A stretch of DNA of 49,896 nt, taken from NCBI GenBank assembly GCA_016185425.1, contig JACPNQ010000033.1:1-49896 (forward strand), written 5' to 3'. The notes under the pieces are model-generated. The model made no database searches and was not told the origin of the DNA. It worked only from the letters and a program-made list of their open reading frames with translations. Position numbers and translations under genes: made by a program. Positions 8,698 to 17,135 of the stretch are shown piece by piece. The stretch's first letter is position 1, and each line of letters starts with the position of its first letter. The DNA comes from Acidobacteriota bacterium. GTDB taxonomy: Bacteria; Acidobacteriota; Terriglobia; Bryobacterales; Bryobacteraceae.

Positions 8698-10262
8698 GAG
8701 GACTCGCCCTCGCCCTCGCGGCGGCCGCCGCGCTTCCCGCGCAGATACAGTTCACGCGCATGGAGTCGCCGCACTTCGAGTTGTACACCGATGGCTCCAA
8801 AGGCCGCGCCCAGGACATCCTGGAACATTTTGAACGAGTCCGCTCGTTCTTCTTTCAAACCATTAGCCCACGCGATTCCGGCCGCAAGCCGCGGGTGGTC
8901 GTGCTCAACAGCGCCAAGTCGTTCGCGGCCTTCGTTGACCGCAAAACGACCGCGGCTTACTACATCGGACTTCCGCATCGCGACCTGATCGTCATCGGTC
9001 CCGCACAGCGGAACGAAGACAAAACCACGATCACGCACGAATACGTTCACCTGCTTGTGCACCAGGCCAATATGCGCATCCCGCTCTGGATGAACGAGGG
9101 GATCGCCGAGGTCTACTCCACGCTTGAGCCGGTAGGCAAAAAGATGCGGGTCGGCACACCGATCCCCAGGCATCTGCTCCGGTTGCGGCGGGATTGGATG
9201 GATATCCGGCAAGTCCTCAAAGCCGAAACCTACGGCGGCGAAGAGCACATCGGATTGTTCTACTCGATGAGCTGGGCCGTGGCTCACATGCTGCTGCTCG
9301 AAGAGGACCTGCGGCCGAAATGGACACGATTCGTCAACGCGCTGGAAACCGGTATCGCTCCGGAACAGGCCCTGCGGCAAAGCTATGGGCTGACCCCGCA
9401 GCAGCTTGAACAACACGTGCAAGGCTACATCCGCGGCAAGACCGTGAATGTAGTGGACTTCAATTTCAAATGGGAGGAGTGGAGAGACAAACCGGAAACA
9501 ACGCCCGCTACGGCGCTCGATAACGGACTCACTATGGTCGACCTGCATCTCTCCGGCAAGGACAACGCGGACGCGCTCCGGCACGCCGAACGCCTCACCC
9601 GCGAATTTCCCAAAGCCGTGGAACCTTGGGAAGCGATGACGGCAATCCGCATGTACGAACAGAACACCGGAGCGGCCGCGATCGCGGTACGCGAAGCCTT
9701 CGCAAGAGGCTCGAAGAACCCGGACCTGCTGGCCGCCGGCGCATCACTCTGGCCTGGCGAGCGGGATCTGGCGAAGAAGATGATCGATCGTGCACTCGCT
9801 GCCGGCCCGGAACATTTCGAGGCCGGCATGCAACTCACCGCCTGGCACATGTACGGCCACGACTATGAGTCGGCGTTCGCCGCGGTAGAGAAAATCAGGG
9901 GTGTGGCGCATAGCGAGATGGCAAGGTTCTCGACGATGTACATTAAGGCCGCGCGGCAATCGGGGCATGAAGCGGAAGCAGCGGCGATGGAGGAGTTGGC
10001 CGGCAAGAGCAGCGCGCTTGCGCCGGGCGATAACAGCGTCATCACCGGGCAGTTGCTCGAGGTCGACTGCGCCGGTGCGAAGCAGGTGTTTCATGTGGCG
10101 ACGGCTGCCGGGGTCAAGCTGATCCCGGTCGATTCGAGCCGCGCTTTGCTGGTCGGCGGAGAGGACGTCAAGATCTCGTGCGGTCCGCAGAAAAGGAAGC
10201 GGCGAGTGCGTGTCGGCGTCAGTCCGGAAGGGCTCGCGCGCAAACTCGAGTTCCTGCCCTGA
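8694..10262 (+). CDS. Second secreted gluzincin metallopeptidase, paralogue of the previous gene
   Basis: The 522-residue product has a short Ala/Leu signal peptide ending near A-L-P-A-Q, the zinc motif H-E-Y-V-H near residue 115 and W-M-N-E-G-I-A-E about 18 residues later. The C-terminal half is helical with TPR-like periodicity. Its ATG overlaps the previous stop as ATGA, so the pair is probably translationally coupled and arose by tandem duplication. Both copies keep every zinc and catalytic residue, which argues against decay of either. The substrate cannot be read from the sequence. Confidence 0.8.
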   Translation: MRGLALALAAAAALPAQIQFTRMESPHFELYTDGSKGRAQDILEHFERVRSFFFQTISPRDSGRKPRVVVLNSAKSFAAFVDRKTTAAYYIGLPHRDLIVIGPAQRNEDKTTITHEYVHLLVHQANMRIPLWMNEGIAEVYSTLEPVGKKMRVGTPIPRHLLRLRRDWMDIRQVLKAETYGGEEHIGLFYSMSWAVAHMLLLEEDLRPKWTRFVNALETGIAPEQALRQSYGLTPQQLEQHVQGYIRGKTVNVVDFNFKWEEWRDKPETTPATALDNGLTMVDLHLSGKDNADALRHAERLTREFPKAVEPWEAMTAIRMYEQNTGAAAIAVREAFARGSKNPDLLAAGASLWPGERDLAKKMIDRALAAGPEHFEAGMQLTAWHMYGHDYESAFAAVEKIRGVAHSEMARFSTMYIKAARQSGHEAEAAAMEELAGKSSALAPGDNSVITGQLLEVDCAGAKQVFHVATAAGVKLIPVDSSRALLVGGEDVKISCGPQKRKRRVRVGVSPEGLARKLEFLP

Positions 10263-10275
10263 TAAAATTCCGGCG

Positions 10276-12501
10276 ATGCGCCTAGCTATCTGGTTGATCG
10301 CCGCCGCGATGCCAATCGCGGCTGTTGAGCTGAAATTTCGGGCTCAGGAAATACAGAAGGATTTCGGTGTGGTCTACGCGGTGCTCACGGCCGACGTCAA
10401 TAAAGACGGCAAGCCGGACATCGTCGCGATCAATCCGGCGCAACTCGTCTGGTACCAAAACCCGACGTGGGAGAAGCACGTCATCCTCGATGGCAAGACC
10501 AAGAAGGACAACGTCTGCGTCGCTGCGCACGACATCGACCGCGATGGCAAGGTCGACTTCGCCGTCGGCGCCGACTGGCAGCCGACCAACACGGCAAGCG
10601 GTGGATCACTCCAATGGACCGATCAGGCCGGCCACGTCGTTCCGCTCGGCGATGAGCCGACACTGCACCGTATGCGATTCGGCGACATTGATGGCGACGG
10701 CGAGAAGGAGTTGATCGTCGTTCCGCTGCACGGCCGCGGAACGAAGGGGCCGAACTGGGACGGCGCCGGAGCGCGCATCCTGGTCCTGCATCCGCCGAAA
10801 GATCCAGTGAAAGAGCCTTGGAAAACCGAGATCGCCGACGAGTCGCTCCACATTGTGCACAACTTCATCGTCACGGACTTCGATGGCGAGAAGGGCGACG
10901 AGATCATTGCCGCATCGCGGGATGGACTCTATGTCATCAAGAAGTCCGGTGGTGTCTGGAGCAAAAAACAGTTGGGCGAAGGAGCGCCCGGCGAAGTGAA
11001 AATGGGGATGATTAACGGCCTCCAACGGGCCATCGCAACCGTCGAACCGTGGCACGGCAACGGCATCGTGATCTACGAAGAGCCGGCGCCGAAACTCGAT
11101 CCACAGGGCGCGCCGCCAAAGCGCGGCCCGAAAGCGTGGGACGGCAAGATGTGGCCAAGACAATTTATCGAAGAGCGGTTGGCGCAAGCGCACGCGCTCG
11201 GCTGGGGTGATTTCGACGGCGATGGCGCCGACGATCTGGCCGTAGGCTGGCGCGAGAAAAACTTCGGCGTCGCGGTGTATCAGCGGGGCCGGGAAGGGAA
11301 GTGGGCGCGAACCGCGCTCGCCGACGATGGCGGGATGGCGACGGAAGATCTGGCGGTAGAGGATTTAAACGGCGACGGCCTGGCCGACATCATCGCAGTC
11401 GGCCGCAAGACCGCGAACATCAAGATCTACTGGAATGAAACAAAGCCGGCGTGGAAGTATCACGAGGTGGCGCGCGGCTTCGCCAATCACACGGCGATCG
11501 CCGCCGACTTTACCGGCGGCGGCAGGAAAGACATCATCGTCAACGACGAAACAAACAAGCGAACGATTCTCTATACAGCGCCCGATTGGAAGCCGACGGT
11601 GCTGCACACTGGCGTGTGGGCGATCCATAGCGAAGCATTCGACGTGGACGGCGATGGAGATATTGATTGGATCGGCGCGCAGTACTCGCCGGGGCTGATC
11701 TTCTGGCTCGAACGGCCGAAGAATCCGCTGAAAGACAAATGGAACTTCCACGTGATCGACAGTCACGAGAAAGGAGGAGTGAATGGAGTGCACGGCCTGA
11801 TCGCGGGCGACATCGACGGAGACGGAAAGCCGGACCTGGTTGGCAACAGCGGACAGCCCGCGGGTGTGTTCGCCAACTCGATCGCCTGGTTCAAACCACC
11901 CAAATGGGAGCGTACCGTGTTCGCGTTCAAGGACGCCCCGGGCCTAAGCCACTACATGGGCATCGGCGACGTGAACGGCGACGGCCGCGCCGATATCGCG
12001 GCTGGTGCGAAGGTCGGGGCCGATGGCAACTGGTTCGCCTGGTGGGAAGCGCCGGCGAATCCGAAGCAACAGGGCTGGAAGAAACATCTCATCGCGGATA
12101 AACAGCCGGGCGCGACGAATATCGCCATCTTCGATGTGAACGGCGACGGCAGGAAGGACTTCTTCGCCACCCGCGGGCACGGTATCGGTGTTGTGTGGTT
12201 CGAGGCGCCGGATTGGAAGGCGCACGATGTGGACACGGAACTCGCCGGGCCGCACGATCTGGCGGTTGGAGACATCGACGGCGATGGTGACATAGACGCT
12301 GTAACTACCGCCAAGGACAGCCACATCACCGCCTGGTTCGAAAACGACGGCAAGGGCAACTTCACGCGGCACGACATTTGGTACGGCAGCGCGGCCTACG
12401 ATATCCGCCTCGTCGATATGGATGGCGATGGCGATCTGGATGTGCTGGTGGCCGGGCAGAACTCGCAAATCGTTTTCTGGATGGAGAATAAGCGGAAATG
12501 A
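10276..12501 (+). CDS. Secreted FG-GAP/VCBS repeat protein (beta-propeller)
   Basis: The 741-residue product starts with a signal peptide (M-R-L-A-I-W-L-I-A-A-A-M-P-I-A-A). About eleven repeats of the calcium-binding form D-x-D/N-G/K-D-G-x-x-D follow, for example D-V-N-K-D-G-K-P-D near the start and D-M-D-G-D-G-D-L-D near the end. This is the FG-GAP blade of integrin-like beta-propellers. Such proteins are extracellular or periplasmic and bind partners or surfaces; enzymatic activity is not implied. In-frame starts upstream would overlap the preceding peptidase and lack a signal peptide, so 10276 is chosen. The gene lies 13 bases after the peptidase stop and overlaps the next start by four bases. 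Confidence 0.85.
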   Translation: MRLAIWLIAAAMPIAAVELKFRAQEIQKDFGVVYAVLTADVNKDGKPDIVAINPAQLVWYQNPTWEKHVILDGKTKKDNVCVAAHDIDRDGKVDFAVGADWQPTNTASGGSLQWTDQAGHVVPLGDEPTLHRMRFGDIDGDGEKELIVVPLHGRGTKGPNWDGAGARILVLHPPKDPVKEPWKTEIADESLHIVHNFIVTDFDGEKGDEIIAASRDGLYVIKKSGGVWSKKQLGEGAPGEVKMGMINGLQRAIATVEPWHGNGIVIYEEPAPKLDPQGAPPKRGPKAWDGKMWPRQFIEERLAQAHALGWGDFDGDGADDLAVGWREKNFGVAVYQRGREGKWARTALADDGGMATEDLAVEDLNGDGLADIIAVGRKTANIKIYWNETKPAWKYHEVARGFANHTAIAADFTGGGRKDIIVNDETNKRTILYTAPDWKPTVLHTGVWAIHSEAFDVDGDGDIDWIGAQYSPGLIFWLERPKNPLKDKWNFHVIDSHEKGGVNGVHGLIAGDIDGDGKPDLVGNSGQPAGVFANSIAWFKPPKWERTVFAFKDAPGLSHYMGIGDVNGDGRADIAAGAKVGADGNWFAWWEAPANPKQQGWKKHLIADKQPGATNIAIFDVNGDGRKDFFATRGHGIGVVWFEAPDWKAHDVDTELAGPHDLAVGDIDGDGDIDAVTTAKDSHITAWFENDGKGNFTRHDIWYGSAAYDIRLVDMDGDGDLDVLVAGQNSQIVFWMENKRK

Positions 12502-12929
12502 GATGGCTACTCGCGGCGTTGATCTTACTAACTGCCTGCGCAAGAAACGATGCGCAGCAGGCCGAATACGAGCGCAAGTTTCAGGAGAGCATGAATAACG
12601 TCACGCTCTTCGGTTACTCCACGCGATTGAACAAGGAGGGAACGTTCGGACCGGAAAAGTACAAGATCGAAAGCATCAGCAAGATCAGCGGCGATACCTG
12701 GATGTTCAAAACTCGCCTCCGTATGGAAGGCAAAGATATTCCGCTGCCGTTGCCGATAACCGTGAAGTGGGCCGGGGACACGCCGATGATCTCATTGACC
12801 GGCGCCGATATCCCCGGCATGGGCACCTACACCGCCCGCGTCATGCTCTACCGCGACCAGTATGCGGGTACATGGAGCGGCAAACGAGGCGGCGGGCAGA
12901 TGTTCGGGAAGATCGTCAAGGGCGATTAG
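12498..12929 (+). CDS. Small predicted lipoprotein of unknown function
   Basis: The 143-residue product has a lipoprotein signal: a hydrophobic stretch (L-L-A-A-L-I-L) then the lipobox L-T-A-C with Cys14 as the lipidated residue. The mature part is mostly beta and ends in a G-T-W-S-G-K-R-G-G-G-Q-M-F-G-K segment. No family is recognised. The start overlaps the preceding FG-GAP stop as ATGA. Its 3' end overlaps the convergent outer-membrane gene by four bases. It is the last gene of the secreted-protein run starting at 6910. Confidence 0.7.
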   Translation: MRWLLAALILLTACARNDAQQAEYERKFQESMNNVTLFGYSTRLNKEGTFGPEKYKIESISKISGDTWMFKTRLRMEGKDIPLPLPITVKWAGDTPMISLTGADIPGMGTYTARVMLYRDQYAGTWSGKRGGGQMFGKIVKGD

Positions 12930-13495
12930 AACGAGATTCCGAGCAGAAATTCCGCTTGATTCCGGTTACGCGGAATCTGCTGCCCTTCCCGGCTCCAGCG
13001 GGTATAGCGAACCTCTGGGGATAGCTTCAAGCGCCCGGCGCCAAACTGAACACCGGCGGCGGCGACAGCGCCAAGACCCCACGGCGAAAGGCTTTCAAAA
13101 GTGGAGCGCGGCGGGGACAGTTCCGATGTTTGAAAGGTGCGCCTTGCCGCGACGCCGAGGCCGAGGTACGGCTTAAAAATGGATCGATCGTGAAGATAAT
13201 ATTTGCCGACGACGGGGATTTCAAACGAGTTGCCGCGCAGCCTCTGGTTGAAGTCGGAGTTGTTGTAGCGAAATCGGTAGCTGGTTCCGATGCGCTTGAA
13301 TAGGAAGCCGGTTTCAATGGCGAAATGATGGGGAAGGGCAACCTCGGCGGTAGGGCCGACCGTAAAGATCTTCGATTCGTCGAAGCCGTAGGGAGCCTGG
13401 TCCGTCATGACGAGGCCTCCCTTTACGCCGAACCGAACCGGTTGCGCGTGTAACATAAGTGCTGTTCCGCAAAGTAAGTAAGTGAGTAACTTCAT
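12926..13495 (-). CDS. Small outer-membrane beta-barrel protein
   Basis: The 189-residue product has a signal peptide (M-K-L-L-T-Y-L-L-C-G-T-A-L-M-L-H-A-Q), then alternating polar/hydrophobic strands with many aromatic and Gly residues, and ends in a terminal Phe (L-L-G-I-S-F), the classical recognition signal for the BAM complex. Size and pattern fit an eight-stranded OmpX/OmpA-like barrel. A start seven codons upstream is in frame but would spoil the signal peptide. It lies downstream of the acyltransferase fusion on the same strand, behind a hairpin and a palindrome that suggest separate transcription. Confidence 0.7.
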   Translation of the reverse strand: MKLLTYLLCGTALMLHAQPVRFGVKGGLVMTDQAPYGFDESKIFTVGPTAEVALPHHFAIETGFLFKRIGTSYRFRYNNSDFNQRLRGNSFEIPVVGKYYLHDRSIFKPYLGLGVAARRTFQTSELSPPRSTFESLSPWGLGAVAAAGVQFGAGRLKLSPEVRYTRWSREGQQIPRNRNQAEFLLGISF

Positions 13496-13516
13496 GCTGA
13501 CACGGACGGGTTCCAA

Positions 13517-13532
13517 ATGAAATCCGTTTCAT
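13517..13532. promoter_or_regulatory. 16-base palindrome, candidate operator of the barrel gene
   Basis: ATGAAA-TCCG-TTTCAT is a perfect inverted repeat with a four-base centre, 22 bases before the barrel protein start. The position suits an operator or RNA hairpin near the ribosome binding site. No regulator can be assigned. Confidence 0.35.
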
Positions 13533-13548
13533 GTGAAGTTGGTCGACA

Positions 13549-13570
13549 GGTGTGCGCAAAAGCGCACACC
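13549..13570 (-). terminator. Hairpin after the acyltransferase fusion gene
   Basis: GGTGTGCGC, AAAA loop, GCGCACACC is a perfect nine-pair stem four bases past the stop of the upstream minus-strand gene. It lacks a U tract, so it may stabilise the 3' end rather than terminate on its own. Confidence 0.5.
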
Positions 13571-13574
13571 ATGT

Positions 13575-16500
13575 TTATTCGGCTGCTGCCGCCTGCCGAA
13601 CTTGCGAGGCAAGCTCGATCGCAAGTTCGGTGGATTTACGCAGATCTGTTTTACCGGTGCCGAGCGTGGGAATCGAGTCGATCTGGAAGAACTGGTTCGG
13701 CTTCGGTATCCACAGCGCCGGCAGGCCGGCGTTGTCCAGATGTCCGATCATCGCGGACGCCGTCTTGTGGTTGTTGGTGTGAAGGACGATCAACCGCTCG
13801 CCGCGTTGGGAGTCGGGAATGCCGATCACCAGGCATTGGGCGTCGTCCATGATCTCCTGCAGGCACTCTTCCACCTTCAGGTGCGGCACCATCTCGCCGC
13901 CGATCTTGGAGAACCGGGACAGCCGGCCGGTGATGTAAAGGAAGCCCTCTTCATCCAGCCGGGCCATGTCGCCGGTGTTGTAGTAACCGTCAACAAGTAC
14001 CTTCCCGGTGCGCTCGGGCTGCTTCAAGTAGCCGCGCATCCGGCTGGGGCCTTTCACGAGCAACATGCCTTCCTGCCCATAAGGAACGGGTTCCATCGTG
14101 GCGGGGTCGACGAAGCGCAGGCTGACGCCAGGCAGCGGCCGGCCGACGCTTTCGGTCTTGAAACCGGGCTGGCTGTTCTGTGCGGGATCGTTGCTGATGA
14201 AGTCCGGTCCGTTGACGCTGACAACCGGCGCCATCTCGGTGCAGCCGTAGCCCTCGTGCATGCGGATGCCGAACTTTTCTTCGAACTGCTGCGCCACGGC
14301 TGGCCGGAGTTTCTCCGCGCCAACCAGAACGTAGCGAATCTTCGCAAACTGCTCCTTCGAGCATTTGCGCGCATAGGTCGAGGCAAACGTCGGTGTCGAT
14401 AACAGGAAGGTCGCCCCGTACTTCTGCGACAACTCTCCGATGGTCTTCGCGTCGCTCGGGTTCGGGTGGAAGATCACCGGAAACTGGTGCAGCAGCGGGA
14501 ACCAAAGGTTGTACCCAAAACCAAAGGAGTGAAAGAACGGCAGAATGCCGAGCATCACATCCTGCGGTCCGACAGGATAAACCTGGGCGACCGCTTCCAT
14601 ATTCGAAAGGAGGTTCCAGTGCGTCAGTTCAACACCCTTCGGCTCGCCCGTGCTGCCGCTCGAAAAGATGATCGCGGCGACGTCGTCGGTCTGACCCTTC
14701 GCCAGCATCCCGGCGGGCAGCAGGCGCGCCTGCAAGAAGGCGATGGCTTTGTCGAAGCCGCCGAATTCCGGCGGCAGGTCTTCCATGTAGACCGCTCCCG
14801 GCATCGGATCGATCTTCTGTTTCACAAGGAAGAGTTTGGAGGTGAGGATCGTCTTGATCTCGCACTGCTCGATGGCGGATGCCATCGAGGCCGGCCCTGC
14901 GGTAAAGTTCAGGTTGACGGCCGTCCGGCCGCTGAGGGTGACAGCGATATTTGCAAGCGCGGTGCCGGCAGAGTTCGGAAGCAACAGCCCGATCATCGGC
15001 TGCCCGGCCGCGTGCTTGTCCAGCCAGCGGCGCAGCAACTGCGCGCCAATGAGCGCTTTGCCGAACGTCATCTCCTTGCCAAAGGAATCGGCGATAGCGA
15101 GCTTGCCCCACTGCTTCCGGGCCGCGATGACGAAGCGGCGGCCGATCGTATCGTGGGTTTCGCGCTTATCGGACGCGGCTTGGCTGGCGAGCTCCATCAC
15201 CTTCGCGCGCAGCGCCTCGGGCGGAATCGGACCAACAACAGGTTGACCGATGATCACTTTCACCTTCGGCCGGAACCAGCGTTCCCAGGAAGCGCCAAGC
15301 TTGCCGCCCTTCATGCTAAGTGGATGGCCCCACATTCCCTCGATCCACGCCGGAATGATGGGGTATTGGGCGCCGGATTTCGACTCGGCGATGCGCTCAT
15401 AACCGCGCTTGAACGGCAGCAGGTGGCCGGTGCGCGTAATCTGGCCTTCGGGGAAGATGCCGGCCAGTTCGCCCGCTTCCACTTCCGCGCGGCAATGCAC
15501 CAGCGTCGCGACAGCGTCGCGGGGGCGCGAAAGGTCGATCGGCACCGCATGCAGAAGCCGGAAAATCGGCGTCAGAAATTTGATGTCGTAGAGCGTCTTC
15601 CACAGGATCCAGCGGGCGAAGCGGGGCGTCGCCGAACCGATCAGAAACGCGTCGGCGTACGAGACATGGTTGCCGACAACCACCCCGCCGCCCTTCGCGG
15701 GGATGTTGTGGCCGCCTTTCACTTCCAGGCGAAAAAGAGTATGCAGGGTGGACCAGCAGATAAAACGAACGGTTTGACGGAGCATGTGACGAATCAGGAT
15801 GTAAATGGAGGCGGCGGCTGTAAATATGCCGAGGGCGAGGAAGATGTGCTCGCCGCTCCAGTGCAGCTTGTCGTGGAGAAGCCAAAGTACGCCGGAAGCC
15901 AGGATAACACCCAGCATGTTGGCGAAGTTATTTGTGGCCAAAATACGGCCCTTTTCTGCCGGATCGGCTTCGTCCTGCAGAAAGGTGTTGAGCGGGACGA
16001 TGAACATGCCGCCGAAAAATCCGGCGAGCACCAGCCACACGAACGCGGCGGTCTCTGTCCGCGCAAATCCAATCGCGCTCACGGCCAGGCCCATCACGAT
16101 GCCCGCCGGCCCCACCATGCCGAGCTCTATCGTATCGCCGGAGATCCGGCCCGACGCGAGCGAGCCGGCGCCGATGCCAATCGCCAGCGCCGCGACCAGC
16201 AGGCCAATCTGGCTCTCGGTGCCATGCAGCGTGTGATTGACGAAGACAACCAGCGTCAACTGCACCAGGCCGCCAACAAACCAGAAGAACGAAATGCCGG
16301 CGACGGTGAGCGCCATCGGACGGTTCTTACCGAGGATCCCGAACCCGTGAATAATCTCCGCGAATGGGTTCCAGTGGAATGGCTCTTTCGATGGCGAAGG
16401 CTTCACCTTCGGAATCCCGAGGCTGATCAGCGAGCCCAACAAAGCGAGGCCGATCAGAAACGCGCTCATCTTCCACTGCTCATGCTTCCAGTGCTCGAAG

Positions 16501-17057
16501 AGCAGTGTGCCGAAGCCGCCGCCGATGACGATGGCGACGAAGGTGGTGAGCTCGAGCAGCGCGTTAGCGCGGGAGAGGTCGCGCTCGGGCAGAATCTCTG
16601 GAAGAATGCCGTACTTCGCCGGGCTGAAAAAATTCGCCTGCGCGGCGAGGAGGAACAGGACACCGAGCAGCATCGGCATGCTGGTAGCCTGAAGCGCGAA
16701 CAGCGCGAAGATCATCGTGAGGATCTCGAAGGACTTCGTGACGATGAGTACCTTCGACTTCGAGAAGCGGTCGGCAAGCTGGCCGGCCCAGCCGGCGAAC
16801 AACAAAAAGGGGAGTACAAAAACAGCGCCGGTCAGCGCGAGGTATTGCGAACCCTCATCGCTGCCGGCCGTATAGGCCACGGCGGCGACCGAGACGATCA
16901 TCTTAAAAACGTTGTCGTTGAAAGCGCCGAGGAACTGCGTCCAGAGAAAGGATTGGAACCCGCGGTCGCGAAGCAGAGTGCCGTAGCTCGAATGGATCAT
17001 GCCCTCTGCTGGGGCATTTGCCTGGCCAACTGGCGGATCGCTCGTAAGTGCTTGCAT
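13575..17057 (-). CDS. aas: Three-part fusion: LplT-like MFS flippase, PlsC acyltransferase, acyl-ACP synthetase
   Basis: The 1160-residue membrane protein joins three activities of lysophospholipid salvage. Residues about 15-420 form a 12-helix MFS transporter like the lysophospholipid flippase LplT. Residues about 440-620 are a PlsC-type acyltransferase with N-H-V-S-Y-A-D (HX4D, His near 463) and F-P-E-G near 536. Residues about 650-1145 are an AMP-binding synthetase with S-S-G-S-T-G-E-P-K-G-V near 796, G-C-T-E-M near 942 and the C-terminal lysine in G-T-G-K-T-D near 1135. In E. coli, LplT and Aas are separate proteins of one pathway that re-acylates imported lysophosphatidylethanolamine. 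AAGG lies well placed before 17057; the ATG two codons upstream sits directly on that site. Divergent from the sigma-54 activator. Confidence 0.88.
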   Translation of the reverse strand: MQALTSDPPVGQANAPAEGMIHSSYGTLLRDRGFQSFLWTQFLGAFNDNVFKMIVSVAAVAYTAGSDEGSQYLALTGAVFVLPFLLFAGWAGQLADRFSKSKVLIVTKSFEILTMIFALFALQATSMPMLLGVLFLLAAQANFFSPAKYGILPEILPERDLSRANALLELTTFVAIVIGGGFGTLLFEHWKHEQWKMSAFLIGLALLGSLISLGIPKVKPSPSKEPFHWNPFAEIIHGFGILGKNRPMALTVAGISFFWFVGGLVQLTLVVFVNHTLHGTESQIGLLVAALAIGIGAGSLASGRISGDTIELGMVGPAGIVMGLAVSAIGFARTETAAFVWLVLAGFFGGMFIVPLNTFLQDEADPAEKGRILATNNFANMLGVILASGVLWLLHDKLHWSGEHIFLALGIFTAAASIYILIRHMLRQTVRFICWSTLHTLFRLEVKGGHNIPAKGGGVVVGNHVSYADAFLIGSATPRFARWILWKTLYDIKFLTPIFRLLHAVPIDLSRPRDAVATLVHCRAEVEAGELAGIFPEGQITRTGHLLPFKRGYERIAESKSGAQYPIIPAWIEGMWGHPLSMKGGKLGASWERWFRPKVKVIIGQPVVGPIPPEALRAKVMELASQAASDKRETHDTIGRRFVIAARKQWGKLAIADSFGKEMTFGKALIGAQLLRRWLDKHAAGQPMIGLLLPNSAGTALANIAVTLSGRTAVNLNFTAGPASMASAIEQCEIKTILTSKLFLVKQKIDPMPGAVYMEDLPPEFGGFDKAIAFLQARLLPAGMLAKGQTDDVAAIIFSSGSTGEPKGVELTHWNLLSNMEAVAQVYPVGPQDVMLGILPFFHSFGFGYNLWFPLLHQFPVIFHPNPSDAKTIGELSQKYGATFLLSTPTFASTYARKCSKEQFAKIRYVLVGAEKLRPAVAQQFEEKFGIRMHEGYGCTEMAPVVSVNGPDFISNDPAQNSQPGFKTESVGRPLPGVSLRFVDPATMEPVPYGQEGMLLVKGPSRMRGYLKQPERTGKVLVDGYYNTGDMARLDEEGFLYITGRLSRFSKIGGEMVPHLKVEECLQEIMDDAQCLVIGIPDSQRGERLIVLHTNNHKTASAMIGHLDNAGLPALWIPKPNQFFQIDSIPTLGTGKTDLRKSTELAIELASQVRQAAAAE

Positions 17058-17135
17058 TTTCATCCTTCTAGGGGATCAGGCGCGAAACCGGGACACTTTG
17101 AGTCATACAAAAAAAGAACACGATATGATCATTCT

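Noticed and set aside
17098..17129. Promoter TTGAGT/TATGAT before the sigma-54 activator
   Set aside because: The spacer is 20 bases, too long for a confident sigma-70-type promoter.
14466..17135. Long plus-strand open frame that would extend the sigma-54 activator to over 1300 residues
   Set aside because: It is antisense to the well-supported acyltransferase fusion, is rich in Arg, Gln and His without domains, and the activator has a sensible ATG at 17136.
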